From the NCBI GenBank assembly GCA_963743325.1, contig CAVUOZ010000010.1, forward strand, positions 496,001 through 560,000: a stretch of 64,000 nucleotides of DNA. Direction: 5' to 3'. The notes beneath the pieces are model-generated. The model saw only the letters and a list, made by a program, of their open reading frames with translations. It had not been told where the DNA came from and searched no databases. Below are positions 1 to 9,450 of the stretch, in pieces. This DNA is from DATFVA01 sp963743325 (GTDB lineage: Bacteria; Bacteroidota; Ignavibacteria; Ignavibacteriales; Ignavibacteriaceae). Both the position numbers and the translations under genes were made by a program. Numbering within the stretch: the stretch's first letter is position 1; each line of letters begins with the position of its first letter.

Positions 1-284
1 GAGGCAAGTCCGACACAAGGAGCAGTATTCCTTCCAAATGGTTCTTCAATGATATTTTCCTCGGGAACATCGGGAAGCTGTCTTATGATTTCATCTCTCT
101 GAACTTTATTTGTAATAACAAAAATATTTTCTTCGGGAACAATTCCATGCAGTCTTTCAACTGTCTCCTGGATCATAGTATGATTACCAAATATATTTAA
201 GAGCTGTTTAGGTGTTTTCTTCTTGCTTCTCGGCCAGAACCTTGAGCCAATGCCGCCAGCCATAATCACCGCATATAAATTCAT
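1..284 (-). CDS. Mannose-1-phosphate guanylyltransferase-like nucleotidyltransferase (partial, N-terminal part)
   Basis: Only the first 94 codons lie in the window; the gene runs off the left edge. The start reads MNLYAVIMAGGIGSRFWPRS and is followed by KTPKQLL. This is the nucleotide-binding signature of sugar-1-phosphate nucleotidyltransferases of the mannose-1-phosphate guanylyltransferase (ManC/GMP) type. Further on, EEPFGRNTAPC fits the same family. The known reaction is GTP plus mannose-1-phosphate to GDP-mannose, a cytosolic step feeding surface glycans. The ATG overlaps the TGA of the upstream gene by four bases (ATGA), so the two are probably translationally coupled. A related transferase using another nucleotide or sugar is possible, since the specificity region is outside the window. 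Confidence 0.82.
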   Translation of the reverse strand, partial: MNLYAVIMAGGIGSRFWPRSKKKTPKQLLNIFGNHTMIQETVERLHGIVPEENIFVITNKVQRDEIIRQLPDVPEENIIEEPFGRNTAPCVGLA

Positions 285-1147
285 TTCTGTGTGTTTTCCT
301 TGATTGTTAAAGTTCCGATTCTCTCACCGAATTCCTCGGCTCTGTTCAGATAATTGGTTATATCCACTTCCTTCCCCCTTACAACGGCTACTATTACTAT
401 AAGACAGGCGCGCATTGATTCTATGGTTTCTTTATCCGGGGTCAGATCATTGCTCTTAATTAATTTGAGCGCCTTAGCAACAATTTTATGCATATTAGCG
501 ATTATTTCAAAACCAGCTCTATTGGAAACCTCCGCATTATGTGAAAGCGTATCTGCAAAACTGATAAGATCCTGTTCGTCAGCTTCACCCCCTGCCAGGC
601 TCTTTAACATCGCATCAAGAGGTTTAATGGGCTTCAGTACTGTAGACTCATAATTCTGGAAAAAAACATCATCCTCTTTCTCTTCGTCCATAATCATTTT
701 TTCTTTAATAGTTTCCCTCGTATCCTTTTCAAATGAGATATCATCAGCACTTCTTCCGGAAAGATCAACACTGATTTCTTCTAGCGTAACAGATTTTTTC
801 CCTTCATATAAATCATCGAAGGCTTCTTTAAAAGAGACCGGATTTACCATTTCCAGCATATTATTAAGATCTTTAATGAGATACTGGCTATGCTCCCTGA
901 ATTTATCCGAAAGTTTAACCATATCCACCTGAGTCTGGGTAAGAAAATTATATATCTCGTTAAGCCTGATAGCAAGTGTGGAGAACTGGGTAATCTTTTT
1001 CATCTTCTTAATATCATTTTCAAGATCATCCGATCTGGAGATTAATTCTTTAAGAAGTCCTACAACTTCTATCTTTTGTGTGCTTAATCGGAGGCTGTTA
1101 GTGGCGCTGGTTACGGATTGAATGATATATTGCTTAATTAAATTCAT
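281..1147 (-). CDS. Unknown helical protein with a C-terminal Hpt-like region
   Basis: I do not recognise this 288-residue protein as a named family. It has no signal peptide or membrane segment and is predicted almost all helical. Residues 1-110 are rich in heptad-like hydrophobics (coiled coil likely). Residues 115-165 are acidic linker. Residues about 175-280 resemble the P1/Hpt four-helix domain of chemotaxis kinases in residue pattern. The segment ADTLSHNAEVSNRAGFEII lines up with the family's AHTLKGSxGxLGFxxL, but Asp stands at the phosphorylatable His position. This resemblance is my inference by eye. The gene is directly upstream of and overlapping the guanylyltransferase gene, so a link to polysaccharide synthesis is possible. 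Confidence 0.6.
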   Translation of the reverse strand: MNLIKQYIIQSVTSATNSLRLSTQKIEVVGLLKELISRSDDLENDIKKMKKITQFSTLAIRLNEIYNFLTQTQVDMVKLSDKFREHSQYLIKDLNNMLEMVNPVSFKEAFDDLYEGKKSVTLEEISVDLSGRSADDISFEKDTRETIKEKMIMDEEKEDDVFFQNYESTVLKPIKPLDAMLKSLAGGEADEQDLISFADTLSHNAEVSNRAGFEIIANMHKIVAKALKLIKSNDLTPDKETIESMRACLIVIVAVVRGKEVDITNYLNRAEEFGERIGTLTIKENTQK

Positions 1148-1303
1148 TAATAACTATAAACTAAGAAAACCCGTTGATATTTCTTTCCATTTACATCACT
1201 TATTTATACGGGAAAGATTGAGCATTATCGGACGGAGTAACAATAATTTATATTTTAGATTTAAAATATACCGGTTATTGAATTTATAATCAATTAATAA
1301 GTT

Positions 1304-1468
1304 CCCGTAGCTCAGGACTCCTGTCCTGAGACGAGTGAACTTTTTTAATCTCAGTTCTGGAGAACTGAGCTACGCAAATCCCGTAGCTCAGGACTCCTGT
1401 CCTGAGACGAGTGAACTTTTCTAAGCTAAGTTCGGGAGAACTGAGCTACGCTGAAGAGCTGAGCTACG
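1304..1468. repeat. REP-like palindromic repeat cluster (two and a half copies)
   Basis: This fills most of the 338-base gap between the genes ending at 1147 and 1486. Two direct copies of about 71 bases (1304-1374 and 1379-1450) begin CCCGTAGCTCAGGACTCCTG and end GAACTGAGCTACG. A half copy follows (1451-1468). Each copy contains two hairpins, CTCAGGA/TCCTGAG and CTCAGTTC/GAACTGAG, and the outer ends are inverted (CGTAGCTCAG / CTGAGCTACG). The GTAG at the foot of the palindrome is typical of REP sequences handled by RAYT transposases. The same sequence flanks the RAYT gene at 9451-10050, so this looks like a non-autonomous relative. Confidence 0.85.
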
Positions 1469-1485
1469 TGAAAGTCTGAGATTAT

Positions 1486-2298
1486 CTAAAATACCTTTAC
1501 GTAATAATCTGATTCACCAATGAACATACCAATTCCGTCTCCTTCTACGTTCCAGCGGAGATTTATACCCGACTGACTGAAAATATTTGAACTTGCATTA
1601 TTTGCATCCTGCGTTATGAAGAAATTATAGAATTCTTCATCGAAAGTGTGCACGCGTATATAAAAATAATTACGCCAGGCGGCATATAGTATATCAGGAA
1701 TATTGCGGGTTTTTAATGTAAGTCTGTTATTAAGATCTTTGTCTGATTCCCTGAGTAACACCGGTATAACATTATCTTCTAAATGGAATCCTCTCAGTGG
1801 ATCGAGAATAACCCAGCTAGCACCGTAAACCGCACCTTCCCTGGGAGTTAATAATCCCTGGATGTAATGAATGGTATCGCCATTCTCATTAACTTCAGAA
1901 ATGATTTTCCCGTTCTGAAATGTTGTTGTGTATGGGACACGTGTCTCACCGGTTAAAGATTTACCGTTCCATTCTGCGGACAATTTATACTCCTCTCCGT
2001 TCTGCGCTATCATTGCGGATGTTCTGTACCTTCCGGCACCAGCATACTGCAGTGTATCAATAACATCATTATGCGCTATATGGGCAGTAACATCACTAAG
2101 CTGTGCCTTGGTTGAATCGAAAGGCTGATCAAGAGGAAGTGTCCTCTCGAATGTTACCTCAATCGGATTGCCTGCTACAAGGAGGCCTCTGACAACAAGT
2201 CTTTCCTCGTATGTTAGGTCATTTTCCACAACCGCATCTTCGCAGGAATAAAAAACCAGCAATCCAAGAATGAATAAATATTTTATCATCTTATTCAT
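1486..2298 (-). CDS. DUF4249-family outer-membrane lipoprotein
   Basis: A 270-residue protein whose first 20 residues form a lipoprotein signal peptide ending LVFYSCE (lipobox Cys about residue 19). The body matches the DUF4249 pattern by eye: an early VVRGLLVAGNPIEVTFERT strand, a central EGAVYGASWVI segment and a C-terminal GIGMFIGESDYY. Proteins of this family are usually encoded beside a carboxypeptidase-regulatory-domain TonB receptor, as here. The receptor gene ends two bases upstream, so the pair is an operon. The job is probably an extracellular or periplasmic accessory lipoprotein of that receptor; the substrate is unknown. A paralogous pair lies at 51572-54681. Confidence 0.85.
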   Translation of the reverse strand: MNKMIKYLFILGLLVFYSCEDAVVENDLTYEERLVVRGLLVAGNPIEVTFERTLPLDQPFDSTKAQLSDVTAHIAHNDVIDTLQYAGAGRYRTSAMIAQNGEEYKLSAEWNGKSLTGETRVPYTTTFQNGKIISEVNENGDTIHYIQGLLTPREGAVYGASWVILDPLRGFHLEDNVIPVLLRESDKDLNNRLTLKTRNIPDILYAAWRNYFYIRVHTFDEEFYNFFITQDANNASSNIFSQSGINLRWNVEGDGIGMFIGESDYYVKVF

Positions 2299-2300
2299 AG

Positions 2301-4652
2301 TTAAAAATCCATTGTTATACTTAATGAAGGGAAAACCGGGAAAAGAGTAAACTGCTTAAGCTGGGCAGTTGTTGTTCCTGTATCTTCGGAGGTATCAAAT
2401 GCCACATACCTTGCAAAGGGATTCTGCCTGTTATATACATTATAAACGCTCAGAGTCAATTTAAGGGGAAGACCTGTCCATTTGAAACTATATGATGCAC
2501 TGACATCCAGTTTGTGAAAAGGCGGAAGCCTGTATTCATTTATATGCTTATAATCGAGGAATATTTGCGGTGATCCTTCATTGCCTGAATAGACCCCGGG
2601 AAAATAATACTGCCCGGTTGGCATAGTATAAGCCTGACCTGTTGCATAGCTCCAGGTGGCTCCAAATTCCCAGTTATCACTGAGCTTATATGTGAGAACA
2701 ACTGAGATATCGTGTCTCCTGTCGTACCGTGGATAAAAAGGTTTGCCATAATTAATATTTTCAAAATATCTTCTTGTCCATGATAAAGTATAACCGACCC
2801 AGCCAGTAAAATTTCCGCTTCTTTTATTTAGGAAGAACTCTATTCCGTATGCATCCCCTCTTCCCTGTGTAAACTGTTCATCAACGGGAGACTCGATTGT
2901 GAAAATTGCGGTATCTGCATACTCGTAAAGATTTTCCATATTTCGGTAGTAGCCTTCAAGCGAAACGAAGAATTCTCTTTTGCTAAATTCATATTCAAAA
3001 CCGAATACACCCTGCATCGATCTGCCGGGTTCTACTTTGGAAGTGGAGGGAAACCATATATCGGTCGGCAGCACTACATCATTACGGGTTATTAGGTGGA
3101 GAAACTGATTCGCCATTGCAAAGGCCCCTTTAACAAAAAAGCTTTCGGTTAGGGCATAGGTAGTCGAAATTCTTGGCTCTAACCTGAAATACCTCACATC
3201 AGGCAGATAGTAAAACCTTATTCCTGCATTACCCGTCCACAGAGGATTCACTTCAAAAACATCTTCAACATAGGCGCCTATTTCAGTTGATGTGTACTTA
3301 TTAAGGAATCGTTCATCCTGACTGACAAGCGGGTTAAAATAATTATTATTAACCAGTTCGAAATTATGGAGTATGACTTCTATACCGTTCTTGAGTGTAT
3401 GCTTCTCATTGCTGAAATACTGGCCGTCTACTTTAAAGCTGAAATCCTTAATAGAGGATGTAGAGTAAAAATCATTCTTGAATGCATCCGGAGTTTTATC
3501 AGTAATGAGAGTGTTAAAGCTGTATCCCGTATAATTAAGGGCAACATTCGTAAACTTTTTTTGCCTGCTAAGACTCAGCCACGCAAGATGAACTGTTGAG
3601 TTGTTCCAGTTTATATCATATGCCGCATCTTCACTGTTTTTCTGGTTATATAATTTATCTGCCGTGTAGAAAGCGCTGAAAGTTAGTCTGTCGGTTTCAG
3701 AAACACGGTAATCAAATTTGCCGTTAATATCATAGAAGTTATAAAGAGGAATATTCTTTGCTTTTGGAATCTGTTTCAGCAGGGCATCCATATAAAGTAC
3801 GCGGCCGGAAATGAGGAAAGAGGATTCCCTGCCAATTGGACCTTCCATTGTAAGTCTGGAACTAATCGTTCCCAATCCGATCTTTCCTTTAAAGTGATCT
3901 TTTGAACCTTCTTTCAGAGTAATATCCAGAACACTTGAAAGCCTGCCTCCGTACTCAGCAGGATAAGCACCCTTAACTAGCCTGATATCATTTATTGCAT
4001 CAGAATTAAATGTGCCGGCAAAACCTCCTAGATGAAAAGGATTATATACAATAACTCCGTCTATTAAAGTAAGTGTCTGATCGGGTGAGCCGCCGCGAAC
4101 ATATAATCCATTTGAAAGCTCATTTGAGGTGGTAACACCGGGAAGAAGAGTTAAAGCCCTGAACACATCCACTTCACCTGTTAGAGACGGAAGCTTCTGA
4201 ATGAACGAAGGAGAAATATCTACAGTGCTGATAGTTCTAAAAGTATCTCTTCTTGCTTCAACCAGTACTTCATCAATATTTATGCTTGTTGCCTTTAGTG
4301 AAAAATCAAACTCAACTGAGTTGTTATTACCAGGAATATTAACCTTGTATTTCTTAGACTCATACCCGATATAAGAAGCAAACATCCAGTACTCGCCTTT
4401 CGTAATACCGGACAGATTATACTTACCGTTTTTATCAGTCGCCGTACCTGCGACAGGAGGTGAGATTTTCATACTGTCGGTGTAGACAAGCACATTTACT
4501 CCGATAAGCGAAGAACCAGTTTCAGTATCCGTGATCTTACCGAATATCCTGCCAGTATTCTGAGGATAAATATCCAGTGAAACTTGTATTAGAATCAAAA
4601 TTGTAAGATTTAAAAAGAGTCTCCCTGAGCTTTTCAAAATAAACCCGCTCAT
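2301..4652 (-). CDS. TonB-dependent receptor with N-terminal carboxypeptidase-regulatory-like domain
   Basis: A 783-residue outer-membrane receptor. A signal peptide lies in residues 1-32. A CarboxypepD_reg-like beta-sandwich (residues about 33-125) carries GRIFGKITDTETGSSLIGVN. The plug domain begins near INIDEVLVEARR and includes GLYVRGGSPDQTLTLIDGV. The beta-barrel ends in the aromatic-terminated SLSITMDF expected of outer-membrane proteins. The class imports large ligands using TonB energy, but nothing here tells which. The DUF4249 lipoprotein gene follows after two bases. The paralogue at 51572-53888 shares the order of domains and several identical stretches. Start ATG at 4650-4652; a promoter-like pair lies just upstream. 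Confidence 0.92.
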   Translation of the reverse strand: MSGFILKSSGRLFLNLTILILIQVSLDIYPQNTGRIFGKITDTETGSSLIGVNVLVYTDSMKISPPVAGTATDKNGKYNLSGITKGEYWMFASYIGYESKKYKVNIPGNNNSVEFDFSLKATSINIDEVLVEARRDTFRTISTVDISPSFIQKLPSLTGEVDVFRALTLLPGVTTSNELSNGLYVRGGSPDQTLTLIDGVIVYNPFHLGGFAGTFNSDAINDIRLVKGAYPAEYGGRLSSVLDITLKEGSKDHFKGKIGLGTISSRLTMEGPIGRESSFLISGRVLYMDALLKQIPKAKNIPLYNFYDINGKFDYRVSETDRLTFSAFYTADKLYNQKNSEDAAYDINWNNSTVHLAWLSLSRQKKFTNVALNYTGYSFNTLITDKTPDAFKNDFYSTSSIKDFSFKVDGQYFSNEKHTLKNGIEVILHNFELVNNNYFNPLVSQDERFLNKYTSTEIGAYVEDVFEVNPLWTGNAGIRFYYLPDVRYFRLEPRISTTYALTESFFVKGAFAMANQFLHLITRNDVVLPTDIWFPSTSKVEPGRSMQGVFGFEYEFSKREFFVSLEGYYRNMENLYEYADTAIFTIESPVDEQFTQGRGDAYGIEFFLNKRSGNFTGWVGYTLSWTRRYFENINYGKPFYPRYDRRHDISVVLTYKLSDNWEFGATWSYATGQAYTMPTGQYYFPGVYSGNEGSPQIFLDYKHINEYRLPPFHKLDVSASYSFKWTGLPLKLTLSVYNVYNRQNPFARYVAFDTSEDTGTTTAQLKQFTLFPVFPSLSITMDF

Positions 4653-4662
4653 TTACGCAAGT

Positions 4663-4693
4663 TTAAACTATTTTATTCTGTACATAGATGCAA
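4663..4693 (-). promoter_or_regulatory. Candidate promoter of the TonB/DUF4249 operon
   Basis: Read on the minus strand, TTG (4693-4691) is followed after exactly 20 bases by TAGTTTAA (4670-4663). This is a two-mismatch version of the Bacteroidota -7 element TAnnTTTG. The leader to the ATG would be very short. The spacing matches the other candidates in this window, but the site is called from pattern alone. Confidence 0.35.
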
Positions 4694-4846
4694 CAAAATT
4701 ATGGAATGAGATCGTTCTGTATAATATATGATTACATATTGATCATTGAATAAATGAAAATCACCTTATTTCTGCAGAACTGCTCAGCTCGGTAACTCTT
4801 AACGAAGGCAGGGCTGAATTAAGTTACTCCCATTTACAAATTCTGA

Positions 4847-4877
4847 TTGCTTGTAAAATAATTTTAGGTTAATTTCG
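4847..4877 (+). promoter_or_regulatory. Candidate promoter in the 4653-5105 gap
   Basis: TTG (4847-4849), 20 bases, then TAATTTCG (4870-4877), one mismatch from TAnnTTTG. It would start transcription near 4884, reading through the short ORF at 4899 into the T9SS gene at 5106. In the rest of the 453-base gap I see only the promoter of the opposite gene and no repeat or RNA gene. Confidence 0.4.
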
Positions 4878-4898
4878 ATAGAGGAAGGCGGGGATAAT

Positions 4899-5102
4899 AT
4901 GAATTCTTTCTGTGCCACAGCAAAAAAAGCAACAACTGCTTTATTACTTCAGATGCCCACCGACATTGATTTTCCCGGGAATCATTTTCAAAAATATAAT
5001 TGTCTACACAGCAGACAATTAAAAGTTCATTTATTTAAAACTAAATTAAGTATGATTAAGCATACCAGCATCCACGGTAAAGAGTTTCTGGAAGAGAGTT
5101 AA
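4899..5102 (+). CDS. Possible small leader ORF, 67 codons
   Basis: The ORF begins with an ATG preceded by a good ribosome site (GAGGAAGG about ten bases upstream). It ends three bases before the next ATG at 5106, in the same frame. The product (MNSFCATAKKATTALLLQMP...) has no recognisable domain or signal peptide. It may be a real small protein, a translated leader of the downstream gene, or chance. The candidate promoter just upstream and the tight spacing are the only arguments for it. Confidence 0.22.
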   Translation: MNSFCATAKKATTALLLQMPTDIDFPGNHFQKYNCLHSRQLKVHLFKTKLSMIKHTSIHGKEFLEES

Positions 5103-5105
5103 AAA

Positions 5106-8100
5106 ATGAAACGGGATTTTTACTGCTTAATTATTATTATAATTCTAATTTTTTCAAAAAACAATTATTCACAATGGGTTGAATTTATTGAAAATCATCA
5201 TATAACCCATAATACTCTATCCATTAATCAATTTAATTTTAATACCTGGAATAATGGTACATTCTGGAATCCAGACCAGGTTTTTGAAAATATTTATAAA
5301 GGTGATTTGTTATGGCCTGGTGGATCAATAGCTTACCAATGGTTGAATTTTGAAGATGCGTTTTTTATTTGGGGTAAAAGGGATTCTCAAATTTATTTTA
5401 ATGGGGACTTCAGCCAATTTGGCTGGTTAAGACCAGGAAAAGTTTTAGATAATGGAATTCCTGATGATTCTTTTAAAGAAAGCTACCGTGTTTTTCGTAT
5501 TTTAAAAAACTGGGAAACCACCCCATTCGGGCCGGAAAGAGACCAACTTGAAAAAGATTATAATGAATGGCCTGTGGAAGATGGAGCACCCTGGATTGAC
5601 AGGGATGGAGATGGTATTTTCACGAGGGGTGTCGATCAGCCCGAATTTCTTGGGGATGAAGTTCTTTTCTATGTGGCAAATGATGTTAATTTTCCTGATA
5701 GCAATTATTGGAACCGGCCTTTGGACCTTGAATACCAGGTTACTTCCTGGGATTTTAACCGGGCTGGCATTTTAGGCGATGCTATATTTTTAAAAATTAA
5801 AATAACAAACAAACAATCTTCACCTTTTGATAGCTTATATTTTTCCTATTCCACTTACTATGAAACTAAGAACCTATTAGATAACATCCGGGCAGCAGGG
5901 TGTGATACTTTAATTGATTTAGGTTACTGTTATTTTATTGAAAATCAAGACGATTACCAATATGGTAGTAATCCGCCTGCTTTTGGATATTTGCTTTTGC
6001 AAGGCCCGCTTGTAAATGAGTCCTCAACTGACAGTGCCTTCTTTGACCAGAAATGGAGAAAAGGTTATTCAAATAAAAAAATGAATAGTTTTTATGGATT
6101 TTATAATGATGATGAAAATGCCGCGGGAATTGATGATAGTACTTTAGCAACACGGCCGAGTTCAGATTTACCCCTTGATATAGGTCAACAATATTACAAT
6201 TTACTTCGGGGCATTTATGTCAGCGGTTATATGCCCATTACAGATCCGATAACTATGAAACAAAGCCCGTATATGGTTCCGGGTGACCCTGAAACAAATT
6301 CGGGGTGGACTGCTCTTAACTGGCCGCAGAATGATTCAATTCCCCGTCCTCCGTATAATTTTTTTGGTCATTATCTCACCTCAGGTCCTTTCAAATTAGC
6401 TCCCTTTGATACACAGGAAGTTGTATATGGTATCATTGCTGCAAGAGGGGCAAATAACCTCAACAGTGTAACAGAACTTAAGCGAAGAGCAGCCTTAATA
6501 AGGAAAGCATATTACCTTAACTTCCAGCTTTCACCACTTCCCCCTTCACCTATTACCTTCGGCTTTGAGCAGCAGGATGAAATTACTCTCTGGTGGAAAC
6601 CAAATGCAGAGGACTATGATCAGGGAGATCCTTTCATATATGACCAGGGATATGTGGATACCACCTATACGTTTGAAGGCTACAGGGTATGGCAGTACAG
6701 GGATACACTCGGCACCGACCCGAGACTTCTTGCTGTATACGACAGGACTGATGGTATTACAGTAATTGAGGACTATACCATTGCCAACGGGGTATCTGTT
6801 AAGCTCCCAATAATTATCGGTAATGATCAGGGACTCAGAAGACAAACTACAATAAGCACAGATGCATATACTCACGAGAAGCTCAGGAACGGTACTCCTT
6901 ATTACTTTGGTGTAACTGCCTACGGGTACTCTGTGAACAGCAGTCCTGCCTTCCTTGAGAGCACACCAAAGATAGTCGAGGTAATACCCGGAAGGGATAA
7001 GATAGACTACTCCTCTCCATATATAAGAGGAGATGAGGTTCTTGCCTCACAGGTATCAGGTATGAGCAATGCCGATATTATCTTCCGGGTTGTTGACCCG
7101 ACAAGAATAACCGGGGACAGTTACAGTGTTGAATTCTCAGGACCATATGATTCACTGAAGTATATGCTTATTAACACTACCCTGGGCGATACCCTCTTCA
7201 GGAATGAGAATGACTACTCAGCTGATACCCTCCATAGGAAAGTCCTTGACGGTTTTATGGTTATTGTTGATAATAAGGGACATAAGCAGATTGACTCAAT
7301 TCCTTCAAGCTTCCGTCCCTACGGCATAAGCAGGATAACTGAAATAAGAGGTCCCGGTGGAATACCACTGGATAATCCTGTTGATGTGTATAACAAGACT
7401 GACCCTACCGGCAGGTGGAAGATTACCTCACCGGGAGAAATAATACAGAACCTTGATGTATTTAATAAAATATATAGTGATGATTATGAACTGAGGTTCA
7501 GCCAGGAAGGGAGCGAGTATTATCCTTTCGGATATCCAACATCAAACTTTCTGTTCGGCAATAATCCTAAAGCCAATGACAGGGTGCCATTTGAGATATG
7601 GAACACAACCCGGGGGAAGAGAATAAACATAAAGATTCAGGACTTACTTATTAAGGATAACCACTGGTCAAAGGATACCTCAAATGACCAGTGGGAGAAG
7701 ATATTCGGATACAGTACAACTGCCAACTACAATGAACCTATCCCGTCCCCCTCAGATACATCAAGCCAGGTAAACTTTCCATTTGGTAATCTTACCATAG
7801 AAGGTGATTTGCCTGAGGAAGGAACAGTAATAAGGATAGAGACATTCAAACCCCTTATTGATGGAGATCAGTTTACTGCTTCTCCTCAGAAAGCTGACTT
7901 TAATAATACGGAATCTGCAAAAGATAAGATAGAAAAGATAAGTGTATTCCCCAACCCTTACTTCGGGGGAAATGACCTGGAAAGGAGTATGGGCGAGAGA
8001 ATAATCAGGTTTACGGGATTACCAAAGGAAGTAACAATCAGAATATATACACTAGCAGGGGTATTTGTAAGAAGAATAGATAAATCCGACTTATCACAAT

Positions 8101-8243
8101 ATATTGACTGGAATTTAACGAACGAAACAGGAACACTGGTCGCCAGCGGTATCTACATTGCTCATCTTGATATGCCGGGCATCGGTACGAAAATACTCAA
8201 GCTTGCTCTAGTTATCGGGAAAGAGTATTTAAATAGAGATTAG
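5106..8243 (+). CDS. Large exported protein with a T9SS-like C-terminal domain
   Basis: A 1045-residue protein with a short signal peptide (residues 1-22, ending NNYSQ). It has a calcium-binding-like DRDGDGIFTRG loop near residue 165. Two fibronectin-like segments with PPSPITFGFEQQDEITLWW follow in the middle. The C-terminal region from VFPNPYFGGND onward resembles a type IX sorting domain, with the characteristic GIYIAHL near the end. It is probably secreted or surface attached; no enzymatic motif was seen. The PorV-family gene follows after eight bases, a pairing consistent with a cargo and its export partner. Base use changes inside the gene: the first about 1.35 kb is AT-rich with AAA/AAT/TTA codons, the rest favours AAG/AGG/ACC. 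Confidence 0.8.
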   Translation: MKRDFYCLIIIIILIFSKNNYSQWVEFIENHHITHNTLSINQFNFNTWNNGTFWNPDQVFENIYKGDLLWPGGSIAYQWLNFEDAFFIWGKRDSQIYFNGDFSQFGWLRPGKVLDNGIPDDSFKESYRVFRILKNWETTPFGPERDQLEKDYNEWPVEDGAPWIDRDGDGIFTRGVDQPEFLGDEVLFYVANDVNFPDSNYWNRPLDLEYQVTSWDFNRAGILGDAIFLKIKITNKQSSPFDSLYFSYSTYYETKNLLDNIRAAGCDTLIDLGYCYFIENQDDYQYGSNPPAFGYLLLQGPLVNESSTDSAFFDQKWRKGYSNKKMNSFYGFYNDDENAAGIDDSTLATRPSSDLPLDIGQQYYNLLRGIYVSGYMPITDPITMKQSPYMVPGDPETNSGWTALNWPQNDSIPRPPYNFFGHYLTSGPFKLAPFDTQEVVYGIIAARGANNLNSVTELKRRAALIRKAYYLNFQLSPLPPSPITFGFEQQDEITLWWKPNAEDYDQGDPFIYDQGYVDTTYTFEGYRVWQYRDTLGTDPRLLAVYDRTDGITVIEDYTIANGVSVKLPIIIGNDQGLRRQTTISTDAYTHEKLRNGTPYYFGVTAYGYSVNSSPAFLESTPKIVEVIPGRDKIDYSSPYIRGDEVLASQVSGMSNADIIFRVVDPTRITGDSYSVEFSGPYDSLKYMLINTTLGDTLFRNENDYSADTLHRKVLDGFMVIVDNKGHKQIDSIPSSFRPYGISRITEIRGPGGIPLDNPVDVYNKTDPTGRWKITSPGEIIQNLDVFNKIYSDDYELRFSQEGSEYYPFGYPTSNFLFGNNPKANDRVPFEIWNTTRGKRINIKIQDLLIKDNHWSKDTSNDQWEKIFGYSTTANYNEPIPSPSDTSSQVNFPFGNLTIEGDLPEEGTVIRIETFKPLIDGDQFTASPQKADFNNTESAKDKIEKISVFPNPYFGGNDLERSMGERIIRFTGLPKEVTIRIYTLAGVFVRRIDKSDLSQYIDWNLTNETGTLVASGIYIAHLDMPGIGTKILKLALVIGKEYLNRD

Positions 8244-8251
8244 GAGGTTAG

Positions 8252-9261
8252 ATGAAAACCTTATTTACAGTATTAATACTATTTTATCTGACAATAGATA
8301 TATTCAGTCAGGAAGGAAGTGCAGGCGCACAGGAGCTTCTGCTTCCTGTGGGTGCCAGAAGTCTTGGTATGAACGGCGCCTATATAGCAGGAATAAGCGG
8401 AATTGAGGCAGTATATTACAATCCCGCAGGACTTAAAACACCCTCTGAGAATATTAATGCAATGTTCTCTTATATGAAATATATTGCCGACATAGGTATG
8501 ACCTATGCTTCTGTTTCATCAAGCTTCGGAGACTGGGGCGCATTCGCTTTAAGCCTTAAGTCACTCGATATCGGTGATATACCCATAACCACAACCCGGG
8601 ATCCTTATGGTACAGGTGAATTTTTTTCACCCACTCTTTTAGTGGCAGGGTTTACGTATTCAAGAAACTTTTCAGAAAACTTTTATGCAGGATTTAATAC
8701 CAATATCGTTTATGAGAAAATAATTGAAACTTCTGCAAGTGGTGTTTCTTTCGACTTCGGGTTTCAGTATAAAAATCTCGGGGAAATAAACGGGTTTAAT
8801 CTCGGGGCGGTATTAAGGAACCTTGGTCCCCAGATGACCTACGACGGGAATGATTTATTAAGAACCGCGGGAGATACAAGCGGATACGGTGAAAAAAGAA
8901 TTTATAAGATTGACGCTGCCGGATTTGATCTGCCGATGCAGTTTGAAGCAGGATTATCTTATGAAAGAAACTTTGAAGCAAAGTATAATTTTCTTGTAGC
9001 CGCTTCATATCTTAATTCATCATACCTGGTTGATGAAATAAAGTTTGCCGGTGAATTTAATTTTGATGATCTGTTTTTTGTAAGGGGAGGCTACTTCTTT
9101 ACTGTCGAAAGTTCATATGACGACAAGAATTTATTCGCGTCCAACATTTGGAGTAGGTCTAAACTGGAATGGCATTTTTGATGTAAGTGTGGATTATGCA
9201 TTCAGGTGTGCAAGTTTTCGATGCATACCATTTATTTACAGTGAAGATGAATTTTTGGTAG
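8252..9261 (+). CDS. PorV/PorQ-family outer-membrane protein (two frameshifts near the 3' end)
   Basis: The product belongs to the PorV/UPF0164 beta-barrel family of the type IX system. It has a signal peptide (residues 1-19) and the diagnostic GSAGAQELLLPVGARSLGMN, followed by GIEAVYYNPAGL. PorV-type proteins carry T9SS cargo at the outer membrane. The annotated frame stops at 9181, but the family C-terminus continues in other frames. TFGVGLNWNGIFDVSVDYAF is read after a one-base shift near 9137, and VQVFDAYHLFTVKMNFW after a second shift near 9205, ending at the TAG of 9259-9261. Both shifts are single bases, so sequencing error is likely. An AGGAGG ribosome site overlaps the stop of the upstream gene. 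Confidence 0.85.
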
Positions 9262-9266
9262 TTTAA

Positions 9267-9407
9267 CGTAGCTCAGATTCCGACAGAGGTTCCCTTTGCT
9301 CATCCTGCTTTGCGGGACTGTCCTAGGACAAAGGATAATTTTCAGCTCAGTTCTGGAGAACTGAGCTACGCGACTGCTTTTTCTCAGCTCTGGAGAGCTG
9401 AGCTCCG
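9267..9407. repeat. REP-like palindromes, left of the RAYT gene
   Basis: The outer inverted pair CGTAGCTCAG (9267) and CTGAGCTACG (9361-9370) encloses a variable centre with CTGCTTTGCGGGACTGTCC. A second small hairpin, CTCAGCTCTGGAGAGCTGAG, lies at 9383-9402. The centre resembles the palindromic insert in the signal-peptide region at 51141-51181. Confidence 0.75.
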
Positions 9408-9450
9408 AAACCAGAAGAAAATAACAAGGGAAAAATGAGGGAGCTTTTTT

